From contig CANBQJ010000037.1 of assembly GCA_947371645.1 (NCBI GenBank), forward strand, positions 1 to 22,522: DNA of 22,522 nt, given 5' to 3'. Position numbers and translations under genes: made by a program. This document shows positions 7,971 through 14,778 of this stretch, piece by piece (the first letter of the stretch is position 1; each line of letters opens with the position of its first letter). The notes below the pieces were generated by a model. That model was not told the origin of the DNA. It worked only from the letters and a program-made list of their open reading frames with translations, and made no database searches. Source of the stretch: Burkholderiales bacterium (GTDB lineage Bacteria > Pseudomonadota > Gammaproteobacteria > Burkholderiales > Burkholderiaceae).

Positions 7971-8474
7971 TCAGCTCCGGCCGATCTGGTTCAGGGCGGT
8001 TTGCAGGGCGTCGCGGCTCATGCTGCTCAGGGGCAGGGCCAGGAGTTGCAGCATCTTGTAGCCAATGGCCTGGCGGGTGAGCTCGAAGGCACGGCGCTTG
8101 CCCTCGTCGCCGCCTTCGGCATGGGACGGGTCCGGGTAGCCCCAGTGCACCTTGACCGGCTGGCCGTGGCCGCCAAAGAAGACAGGGCAGGCCTCGGCGG
8201 CGGCGCTGTCGCACACGGTGATGACGATGGACAGCGGCGGCGCATCCGGTGTGGTGAACTCGTCCCAGCTCTTGCTGCGGTAAGCCGAGGTGTCGATGCC
8301 AGCCTTGTTCAGGGCTTCGAGCGCAAAGGGGTTGAGCCGGCCGCTGGGTGCGCTGCCGGCGCTGTGCGCCTTCACGTCTTGCCCCTGTTGGGCGGCCAGG
8401 TGGTTGAGCATGCCTTCAGACAGCACGCTGCGCGCGGAGTTGTGCGTGCACAGGATCAGGACGTGGGTGGTCAT
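7971..8474 (-). CDS. arsC: Thioredoxin-type (LMW tyrosine phosphatase fold) arsenate reductase ArsC
   Basis: This 167-residue protein belongs to the low-molecular-weight protein tyrosine phosphatase-like arsenate reductases. The phosphate loop CTHNSARS begins at Cys9, and two further cysteines sit in TVCDSAAAEACPVF (Cys88 and Cys96). They match the three-cysteine relay of the Staphylococcus aureus pI258 enzyme (10, 82, 89), although the last pair is spaced by seven residues as there and displaced by a few positions. The C-terminal part is longer than in the shortest members. It lies 44 bases after the arsI-like gene and 6 bases before the aquaporin. It converts arsenate to arsenite in the cytoplasm. 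Confidence 0.93.
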   Translation of the reverse strand: MTTHVLILCTHNSARSVLSEGMLNHLAAQQGQDVKAHSAGSAPSGRLNPFALEALNKAGIDTSAYRSKSWDEFTTPDAPPLSIVITVCDSAAAEACPVFFGGHGQPVKVHWGYPDPSHAEGGDEGKRRAFELTRQAIGYKMLQLLALPLSSMSRDALQTALNQIGRS

Positions 8475-8518
8475 GGTGGGACAACTTCGGGAGCAGTGGG
8501 GGAATCAGCAGCAGCGAA

Positions 8519-9037
8519 TCAGCAGCAAGACGAGCCTGCAGCCTTCACGGGGATGCCGATGGGCTTGCCCGACACCTTGGGGGTGCAGCAGGCGCTGGCG
8601 GCGGGCGCGGCTTCGGTGGCCTTGGTGTTTGTGGTGGCCGCGTTGGCCGGAGCTTCACCTTCACGGAACACGGGGATGCTGCCCAGCGTCTGGAAGTGCT
8701 CCCAGGGCAGGCCTTGCGGGTCGATGAGCCAGTGCTTGTCGCTCCTGGCGTAGCAGCAGGTGGTGGCGCCTTCGTCGATCAGGCTGAGGTCGGCGGCCTG
8801 GGCCTGGGCTTTGAGGGCCATCAGGTCGGCATCGTTGTCCACCTGCAGCCCCAGGTGGTCGACGCCGGTGTGGCCGTGGCCACGCGTGGAGATGGCGAAA
8901 TTGACGGCAGGGTCGTCGAGCATCCACTTGGCGTAGTCGCCCTCCACCCGGGCGGGCTGGGCGCCAAACATCTTCGAGTAGAAGGCGATGTTCTGGTTCA
9001 GGTCGGTGACGTGCACATGGACGTGGAAACGCTTCAT
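8519..9037 (-). CDS. arsI: ArsI/CadI-family VOC dioxygenase (putative C-As lyase)
   Basis: This 172-residue protein has a vicinal-oxygen-chelate fold. Probable metal ligands are a histidine in the first strand (His6 or His8), His61 (GVDHLGLQV) and Glu113 (PWEHF). The vicinal pair Cys94-Cys95 in TTCCYARSDKHW is the hallmark of ArsI, which binds trivalent methylarsenical or aryl arsenical and splits the carbon-arsenic bond to release arsenite. CadI-type relatives share the motif, so substrate is not certain. A low-complexity C-terminal tail holds two more CC pairs (150-151 and 171-172). The ATG at 9037 has a strong AGGAG site six bases upstream; longer in-frame extensions overlap arsR and were dropped. 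Second gene of the operon. Confidence 0.88.
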   Translation of the reverse strand: MKRFHVHVHVTDLNQNIAFYSKMFGAQPARVEGDYAKWMLDDPAVNFAISTRGHGHTGVDHLGLQVDNDADLMALKAQAQAADLSLIDEGATTCCYARSDKHWLIDPQGLPWEHFQTLGSIPVFREGEAPANAATTNTKATEAAPAASACCTPKVSGKPIGIPVKAAGSSCC

Positions 9038-9081
9038 GGTGATCTCCTGGTTGCGGTGGGGGTCGGCGGGGACGGCGGGCT

Positions 9082-9432
9082 TCAGCAGGTGGCGCAAGGC
9101 CGAGGTGCGGCGCTGCCTTCGGGGACGGGAACAGCGGGTGTGCACGGCTGGCCCTGGCAGCAGTGTTCGGTCAGGTAGCCCAGCAGCTCGTTCATGTGCG
9201 CAAAGGCCGCGCGGTAGATCAGGTGGCGGCCATCGCGTTCCTGGCTGACCAGCCCGGCGTGCATCAGCTCTTTGAGGTGGAAGGACAGCGTGGTGGCGGC
9301 CACCGTCAGCTGCTCGGTCAGGTCGCCGGGGGTGAGCCCCTGAGGGCCCGCCACCACCAGGGCGCGAAAGACGCGCAGGCGCACGGGTTGGGCCAGTGCG
9401 GCAAGGGAGGCGACGACCGTTTTCTCTTCCAT
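9082..9432 (-). CDS. arsR: ArsR/SmtB-family arsenic-responsive repressor
   Basis: This 116-residue winged-helix repressor has its recognition region around residues 42-58 (TVAATTLSFHLKELMHAG) and the wing at about 63-73 (SQERDGRHLIY). The R773-type cysteine site in the recognition helix is absent. Instead, cysteines lie near the C-terminus: Cys91, Cys92 and Cys97, plus Cys113 and Cys116 at the very end. This resembles the Acidithiobacillus ferrooxidans ArsR type, where three C-terminal cysteines sense arsenite. It is the first gene of the operon and has a TTCAA-N6-TTGAA operator immediately upstream, so autoregulation is expected. No Shine-Dalgarno site is visible before the ATG at 9432, consistent with a leaderless message. 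Confidence 0.93.
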   Translation of the reverse strand: MEEKTVVASLAALAQPVRLRVFRALVVAGPQGLTPGDLTEQLTVAATTLSFHLKELMHAGLVSQERDGRHLIYRAAFAHMNELLGYLTEHCCQGQPCTPAVPVPEGSAAPRPCATC

Positions 9433-9434
9433 GT

Positions 9435-9450
9435 TTCAAATATAGTTGAA
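9435..9450. promoter_or_regulatory. Predicted ArsR operator
   Basis: A perfect inverted repeat TTCAA-N6-TTGAA with an AT-rich centre lies 2 bases upstream of the arsR start codon. The TCAA...TTGA arms and the AT-rich core agree with operators of ArsR-family repressors. It covers the -10 element of the predicted arsR promoter, so bound repressor would block RNA polymerase. Confidence 0.75.
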
Positions 9451-9467
9451 GTATTGATGGGTTGCAA
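9439..9467 (-). promoter_or_regulatory. Predicted sigma-70 promoter of the ars operon
   Basis: On the minus strand, TTGCAA (9467-9462) and TATATT (9444-9439) are separated by exactly 17 bases. The -10 matches the consensus at five of six positions and the -35 at four. Only six bases separate the -10 from the arsR ATG, so transcription should begin at or next to the start codon. Confidence 0.65.
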
Positions 9468-9525
9468 GCCCTTGCCACACATGAACCCTGTTGCGCGCCG
9501 GCTCAGGCGGTGCCTGCGCCCGCGA

Positions 9526-10140
9526 TCAGCCGATCCGCACGCCGCGCAGGTAGGCCGACAGGGCCCGGGGCGCCATGCCGTCCAGGTCGAAGAGGGTGTC
9601 GTCCAGCATCCAGTTCTGGATCAGGCCGGTGACCAGGGCCTGGTAGCCCACGGCCAGGGCCGCCGGGTCGGCATCGGCGGCCACATGGCCCAGGGCCTGT
9701 GCGCGGGCAAAGGTGGCTTCGATGTGGCTGCGGCAAGAGCGGTGCACCGTCAGGTGGCGGGTGCGCGCGCCCAGCAGGTCGTCCACATATTCCACCTTGT
9801 GCGTGGCCACGTCGAACACGCGGCGCGTGCGCGGGTCGTGGGCGATGCGGTGCAGCGCGTCCAGAGACGACTGCATCAGTTCGTCCAGCGGTTGGACGCC
9901 GCCTTGCGCATCCACCGACTTGAGCGCATCTTCCAGGGGCTGCGTGGTGCGCGCCATCATGGCGTTGAACAGCTCGGCCTTGTCGGCGAAGTGCCAGTAG
10001 ACGGCGCCACGGGTCACACCGGCGGCCCGCGCGATGTCCTGCAGCGAGGTGCGCGAGACCCCGCGCTGCGCGAACACGGTCTCGGCGGCATCGAGCAGGG
10101 CCTCGCGGGTGAGTTGGGCGTCGGCTTTGGTGCGGCGCAT
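9526..10140 (-). CDS. TetR/AcrR-family transcriptional repressor of the efflux operon
   Basis: This 204-residue protein has an N-terminal TetR helix-turn-helix (about residues 10-57, recognition part TSLQDIARAAGVTRGAVYWHF) and a C-terminal ligand-binding domain of the AcrR/TtgR type. The first residues, RRTKADAQLTREALLDAAE, are characteristic of repressors of RND pumps. A GGAG site stands four bases before the ATG. It is divergent from the adaptor gene at 10307, with an AcrR-type operator in the 166-base gap. It should repress the efflux operon and itself until a hydrophobic ligand releases it. The ligand is unknown. Downstream on the same strand is arsR, which has its own promoter. Confidence 0.92.
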   Translation of the reverse strand: MRRTKADAQLTREALLDAAETVFAQRGVSRTSLQDIARAAGVTRGAVYWHFADKAELFNAMMARTTQPLEDALKSVDAQGGVQPLDELMQSSLDALHRIAHDPRTRRVFDVATHKVEYVDDLLGARTRHLTVHRSCRSHIEATFARAQALGHVAADADPAALAVGYQALVTGLIQNWMLDDTLFDLDGMAPRALSAYLRGVRIG

Positions 10141-10170
10141 GGGGCTCCATGCAAAGAAAAGACGAAGGCT

Positions 10171-10202
10171 GCGGAATCAGGACAGTTCACGACGGATTCC
10201 GC
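10171..10202. repeat. Inverted repeat in the repressor leader
   Basis: Perfect 8-base arms GCGGAATC (10171-10178) and GATTCCGC (10195-10202) are separated by 16 bases. It lies between the AcrR-type operator and the repressor start, so in its transcript it would be in the leader. It could be a hairpin or a second protein site; nothing else in the sequence decides this. Confidence 0.45.
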
Positions 10203-10234
10203 AAGATTCGCAGGGGATTGTCCTCCAAGTTACC

Positions 10235-10256
10235 ACATACATTCGCGCATGTATGT
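10235..10256. promoter_or_regulatory. AcrR/TtgR-type operator in the divergent efflux promoter region
   Basis: Arms ACATACAT and ATGTATGT flank six bases (TCGCGC), a perfect dyad. The arms and the six-base spacing are those I recall for the Escherichia coli AcrR operator. A -10-like TATACT (10256-10261) for the adaptor gene overlaps the right edge, although no good -35 is seen at the right distance. The segment is AT-rich compared with its surroundings. Position between the repressor and the pump genes makes it the likely shared control site. Confidence 0.82.
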
Positions 10257-10306
10257 ATACTCAAATCATTCATTGACCAGGCAAGTATTGCCCGAAGAGG
10301 TGTGAC

Positions 10307-11623
10307 ATGGCATTGCGCAACGCGGCTGCATCCCCCAACCCCGAAGCCGGTGGCATGGGCCCCACCTGGAAGCGCTTGCGCAGCGAACTGGGCTGGCGCT
10401 GGCTGGCCAACGGCGTGGGCCTGGTGGCCCTGGGCGCCCTGGCCGCCGGTTTGATGACCGGCTGCAGCCCCAGCGGTCAGGGTGCCGCCCCTGCGGCCGC
10501 TGGCGGTGCGCCCAAGATGCCGCCCGCCCAGGTGGGCGTGGTCACCGTGCAGCCTCAGGCCGTGCCCGTGATCGCCGAACTGCCCGGCCGCCTCGAAGCC
10601 TTGCGCGTGGCCCAGGTCCGTGCCCGCGTGGCCGGCATCCTGCAACAGCGCGCCTTCACCGAAGGTGCCGACGTGAAGGCGGGGCAGTTGCTGTTCCAGA
10701 TCGACCCCAGCACCTACAAGGCCGCGCTGGACAGCGCCCAGGCGGCCCAAGCCAAGACCGACGCCAACCTGGCCCAGGCCAGCGCCCTGCTGGAGCGCTA
10801 CCAGCCCTTGCAGGCCGCCAAGGCCATCAGCCCGCAAGAGTTCCTGAACGCCCAGGTGGCGCAGCGCCAGGCCCAGGCCGACGTGGCGTCTGCCAAGGCC
10901 GCCGTGCAGACCGCCCGCATCAACCTGAGCTACGCCAGCGTGACCTCACCCATCGCCGGCCGCATTGGCCGCGCCCTGGTCACCGAGGGCTCACTGGTCG
11001 GGCAGGGCGAGGTCACCCAGCTGGCCACCGTGCAGCAGATCAACCCCCTGTATGTGAACTTCACGCAGTCTGCCAACGAGGTGATGAAGCTGCGCCAGGC
11101 CCTGGACAGCGGCGCCATCCAGCGGGCCGGCAACGGCGCTGCCGTGGTGCGCGTGGTGCTGGACGATGGCAGCGAATACCCCTTGCAAGGCAAGCTGCTG
11201 TTCTCTGACCTGAGCGTGGACAGCAGCACCGGCCAGGTCTCCTTGCGCGCCGAGCTGCCCAACCCCAAGGGCCTCTTGCTGCCGGGCATGTTCGTGCGCG
11301 TGCGGCTGGAGCAGGCCGAGGTGAACGGCGGCATGCTGATCCCGCAGCAGGCCGTGACCCGCAGCAGCCAGGGCGACACCGTCATGGTGGTCGACGCCCA
11401 GGGCATGGTGGCGCCGCGTCCCGTCAAGCTGGGCGGCGGGCGTGGCAACCAGTGGGTGGTGCTGGGCGGCTTGAAGGCCGGCGAGCAGGTCATGGTGGAC
11501 GGCTTCCAGAAAATGATGAACCCCAAGGCGCCGGTCAAGGCCGTGCCCTGGTCTCCTTTGGCCTCGCCTGATGCGGCATCTGGCGCATCGGCCGCCTCGG
11601 CAAGCGCCTCGGCCGCTCGCTGA
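10307..11623 (+). CDS. RND efflux periplasmic adaptor (AcrA/MexA-type membrane fusion lipoprotein)
   Basis: This 438-residue protein has an N-terminal hydrophobic signal ending in LMTGC at Cys53, a probable lipid attachment site, so it would be an inner-membrane-anchored periplasmic lipoprotein. It then shows the adaptor order: first lipoyl half with the GRLEALRVAQVRARVAGIL pattern (about 90-110), alpha-helical hairpin (about 135-205), second lipoyl half (SPIAGRIGRALVTEG), beta-barrel and membrane-proximal domain. The C-terminal end is rich in alanine and serine. The ATG at 10307 has GAAGAGG six bases upstream; the N-terminus ahead of the signal is unusually long, so the ATG at 10355 remains possible. 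It links pump and outer-membrane channel. Confidence 0.94.
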   Translation: MALRNAAASPNPEAGGMGPTWKRLRSELGWRWLANGVGLVALGALAAGLMTGCSPSGQGAAPAAAGGAPKMPPAQVGVVTVQPQAVPVIAELPGRLEALRVAQVRARVAGILQQRAFTEGADVKAGQLLFQIDPSTYKAALDSAQAAQAKTDANLAQASALLERYQPLQAAKAISPQEFLNAQVAQRQAQADVASAKAAVQTARINLSYASVTSPIAGRIGRALVTEGSLVGQGEVTQLATVQQINPLYVNFTQSANEVMKLRQALDSGAIQRAGNGAAVVRVVLDDGSEYPLQGKLLFSDLSVDSSTGQVSLRAELPNPKGLLLPGMFVRVRLEQAEVNGGMLIPQQAVTRSSQGDTVMVVDAQGMVAPRPVKLGGGRGNQWVVLGGLKAGEQVMVDGFQKMMNPKAPVKAVPWSPLASPDAASGASAASASASAAR

Positions 11624-11637
11624 ACCAGGAGCGCCCC

Positions 11638-14600
11638 ATGCCACGTTTCTTCATCGACAGACCCATCTTCGCCTGGGTGATCGCGCTGTTCATCCTCGTC
11701 TTCGGCGGGGTGGCGATCTCACAGTTGCCCATCGCCCAGTACCCCACGGTGGCGCCGCCTTCGGTGGTGATCAGCGCCACCTACCCCGGCGCCTCGGCCA
11801 AGACGCTGGATGAGGCCGTCATCTCCGTCATCGAACAGGAGCTCAACGGTTCGCCCGGCCTGGCCTACATGGAATCGGTCAGCCAGGCCAACGGCACGGG
11901 CCAGATCACCGTGACATTCGAGACCGGCACCAACATCGACCTGGCTCAGGTGGACGTGCAGAACCGCCTGTCCCGCGCCACCCCGCGCCTGCCTGCTGCC
12001 GTGACGCAGCAGGGCGTGAAGGTCGACAAGTCGCGCAGCAACGTGCTGATGTTCGTGATGCTGGCCTCGGACAACCCGGCCTGGGACCCGATCGCCCTGG
12101 GCGACTACGCCTCGCGCAACGTCATCCCTGAGTTGCAACGGGTCAAGGGCATCGGCCAGGTGACGCTGTTTGGCACCGAAAAGGCCATGCGCGTCTGGGT
12201 GGACCCGGCCAAGCTGGTGTCCTACGGCCTGAGCGTCAACGACGTCAACAACGCCATCAAGGCGCAGAACGCACTGGTGCCGGCCGGCTCGCTGGGAGAC
12301 CGCCCCAACCTGGTCGACCAGACCATGACGGCCACCGTGGTGGTCAGTGGTCAGCTTGAGAGCGTCGAGCAGTTCGGCAAGATCGTGCTGCGCGCCAAGA
12401 CCGATGGCTCCACCGTGCGCCTCAGGGACGTGGCCCGCCTGGAGCTCGGTGCGCAGACGTATGGCACCTACACACGGCTCAACGGCAAGCCCTCGCTCGG
12501 CATGAGCGTGCAGCTCTCGACCACCGGCAACGCGCTGGAATCGGCCAAGCTGGTCAAGGCCCGCATGGCCGAACTGCAGAAGTACTTCCCTCAGGGCGTG
12601 AACTACTCCTTCCCGTATGACACCTCAGGCTTCATCGAAGTGTCCATCAGCCAGGTGGTCGAGACCCTGCTCGAAGCCATCGTGCTCGTGTTCATGGTGA
12701 TGTACCTGTTCCTGCAGAACATCCGCTACACGCTGATCCCGACCCTGGTGGTGCCCGTGGCGCTGCTGGGCACCTTCGGGGTGATGGGCGTGGCGGGCTT
12801 TTCCATCAACGTGCTGACGATGTTCGGCCTGGTGCTGGCCATCGGCATCCTGGTGGACGACGCCATCGTGGTGGTGGAAAACGTCGAGCGCCTGATGGCG
12901 CAGGAAGGCCTGTCGCCCTATGAGGCCACCAAGAAGGCGATGACGCAAATCAGCGGCGCCATCATCGGCATCACGGTGGTGCTGGTGTCGGTGTTCATCC
13001 CCATGGCCTTCTTTGCGGGCTCGGTGGGCAACATCTACCGCCAGTTCTCGCTGTCCATGGTGGCGTCGATGCTGTTCTCGGCCTTCCTGGCCTTGTCGCT
13101 CACCCCCGCCTTGTGCGCCACGCTGCTCAAGCCCGTGCCCGCCGATCACCATGAGAAGGGCGGCTTCTTCGGCTGGTTCAACCGTTTCTTCAACTCGACC
13201 ACGCACGGCTACGAAGGCATCGCCGCCAAGCTGGTGCGCCGCGGCGGCCGCGTGCTGATCATCTACGCGGCCATCGTGGCGGTGGTGGGCCTGCTGTATG
13301 TGCGCATGCCTGCAGCCTTCCTGCCCAGTGAAGACCAGGGCAACCTGCTGGTCAACGTGCAGCTGCCGCCGGGCGCCACCGCACCGCGCACCGAGGCCGT
13401 GATCTCTCAGGTCGAGCAGTTTTTCATCAAGCAGCCCGAGGTGCAGTCTGTGGTGGGCGTGGTGGGCTTCAGCTTCTCGGGCACCGGCCAGAACGCGGCC
13501 CTGGCCTTCGTCACCCTGAAGGACTTCAAGGACCGCAAGGGCGCCGAGCATTCTTCGCAGGCCCTGGCCAAGCGCGCCTTCGGCGCGCTGATGGGCGTGC
13601 GCGACGCCTTCATCTACCCGCTCAACCCACCGCCCATCCGCGAGCTGGGCAACGCCACCGGTTTCGCGCTGCGCTTGCAAGACCGAGGTGGTCTGGGCCA
13701 CGATGCGCTGCTGTCCGCACGCAACCAGCTGATGGGCATGCTGGCGCAAAGCAAGGTGGTCACGGGCGTGCGCCCTGATGGCCTGGAAGACGCGCCGCAG
13801 TTGCAGCTGGACATCGACCGCGACAAGGCCTATGCCCTGGGTGTGAGTTTCGATGCGATCAGCGCGACCTTGTCGACTGCCCTGGGCTCGGCCTATGTGA
13901 ACGACTTCCCCAACCGCGCGCGTTTGCAGCGCGTGGTCGTGCAGGCCGATGCCGCCGCGCGCATGCAGCCAGAACAGCTGCTGCAGATCAACGTGAGCAA
14001 CAGCGCCGGCCAGAGCGTGCCCTTGTCGACCTTCGTGAAGGCCCGCTGGGTGACGGGCCAGATGCAGGCCGTGCGCTACAACGGCTACCCGGCCATGCGC
14101 CTGGCGGGCGACGCGGCCACGGGCTTCAGCACCGGCCAGGCCATCACCGAGGTCGAGGCCCTGGCCGCCAAGCTGCCTGCGGGCATCGGCATCGAATGGA
14201 CGGGCCTGTCGCGTGAAGAGCAGTTGTCGGGCTCGCAAGCCACGGCGCTGTTGGCCTTCTCGCTGCTGACCGTCTTCCTGTGCCTGGCCGCGCTGTACGA
14301 AAGCTGGTCCATCCCCGTGGCGGTGCTGCTGGTCGTGCCCCTGGGCGTGCTGGGCTCGCTCTTGGGTGCCAACTTGCGCGACATGCCCAACGACGTGTTC
14401 TTCAAGGTGGGCCTGATCACCATCATCGGCCTGTCGGCCAAGAACGCCATCCTGATCATCGAGTTCGCACGCGAGCTGCAGCACAAGGGCGTGGGCGTGA
14501 TGGACGCCATCCTCCAGGCCTGCCACCTGCGCTTCCGCCCCATCATCATGACCTCGCTGGCCTTCATCCTGGGCGTGTTGCCCCTGGTGCTGGCCAATGG

Positions 14601-14778
14601 GGCGGGTGCGGCCAGCCAGCGTGCCATCGGCACTGGTGTGATGAGCGGCATGATCGCAGCCACGGTGCTGGCGGTGTTCTTTGTGCCGGTATTCTTCGTG
14701 GTGGTGCGCCGGTTCTTCCCGGCCAAGCCGCCAAAGGATCACGAGCAAGAGCAAGAGGAAGTCCCCAATGCGCAATGA
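11638..14778 (+). CDS. RND efflux pump, HAE1 family (AcrB/MexB-type)
   Basis: This 1046-residue inner-membrane proton-drug antiporter is of the hydrophobe/amphiphile efflux family and of normal length. It starts with FFIDRPIFAWVIA, typical of AcrB proteins. The proton-relay residues are present: Asp407 and Asp408 in GILVDDAIVVVENVER and Lys935 in GLSAKNAILIIEFA. Twelve membrane helices with two large periplasmic loops can be followed. Substrates are probably lipophilic drugs, dyes or solvents, but specificity cannot be read from the sequence. AGGAG lies six bases before the ATG. It overlaps the outer-membrane channel gene by 11 bases. Confidence 0.96.
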   Translation: MPRFFIDRPIFAWVIALFILVFGGVAISQLPIAQYPTVAPPSVVISATYPGASAKTLDEAVISVIEQELNGSPGLAYMESVSQANGTGQITVTFETGTNIDLAQVDVQNRLSRATPRLPAAVTQQGVKVDKSRSNVLMFVMLASDNPAWDPIALGDYASRNVIPELQRVKGIGQVTLFGTEKAMRVWVDPAKLVSYGLSVNDVNNAIKAQNALVPAGSLGDRPNLVDQTMTATVVVSGQLESVEQFGKIVLRAKTDGSTVRLRDVARLELGAQTYGTYTRLNGKPSLGMSVQLSTTGNALESAKLVKARMAELQKYFPQGVNYSFPYDTSGFIEVSISQVVETLLEAIVLVFMVMYLFLQNIRYTLIPTLVVPVALLGTFGVMGVAGFSINVLTMFGLVLAIGILVDDAIVVVENVERLMAQEGLSPYEATKKAMTQISGAIIGITVVLVSVFIPMAFFAGSVGNIYRQFSLSMVASMLFSAFLALSLTPALCATLLKPVPADHHEKGGFFGWFNRFFNSTTHGYEGIAAKLVRRGGRVLIIYAAIVAVVGLLYVRMPAAFLPSEDQGNLLVNVQLPPGATAPRTEAVISQVEQFFIKQPEVQSVVGVVGFSFSGTGQNAALAFVTLKDFKDRKGAEHSSQALAKRAFGALMGVRDAFIYPLNPPPIRELGNATGFALRLQDRGGLGHDALLSARNQLMGMLAQSKVVTGVRPDGLEDAPQLQLDIDRDKAYALGVSFDAISATLSTALGSAYVNDFPNRARLQRVVVQADAAARMQPEQLLQINVSNSAGQSVPLSTFVKARWVTGQMQAVRYNGYPAMRLAGDAATGFSTGQAITEVEALAAKLPAGIGIEWTGLSREEQLSGSQATALLAFSLLTVFLCLAALYESWSIPVAVLLVVPLGVLGSLLGANLRDMPNDVFFKVGLITIIGLSAKNAILIIEFARELQHKGVGVMDAILQACHLRFRPIIMTSLAFILGVLPLVLANGAGAASQRAIGTGVMSGMIAATVLAVFFVPVFFVVVRRFFPAKPPKDHEQEQEEVPNAQ

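Noticed and set aside
8502..8527. Direct repeat GAATCAGCAGCA twice around the arsI stop codon
   Set aside because: Short, low-complexity and explained by repeated Cys/Ser codons plus possible slippage; no sign of a mobile-element target duplication.
9504..9516. CAGGC-GGT-GCCTG hairpin after the TetR gene as a terminator
   Set aside because: Only five pairs with a three-base loop and no T-run; such structures are expected by chance in GC-rich DNA.
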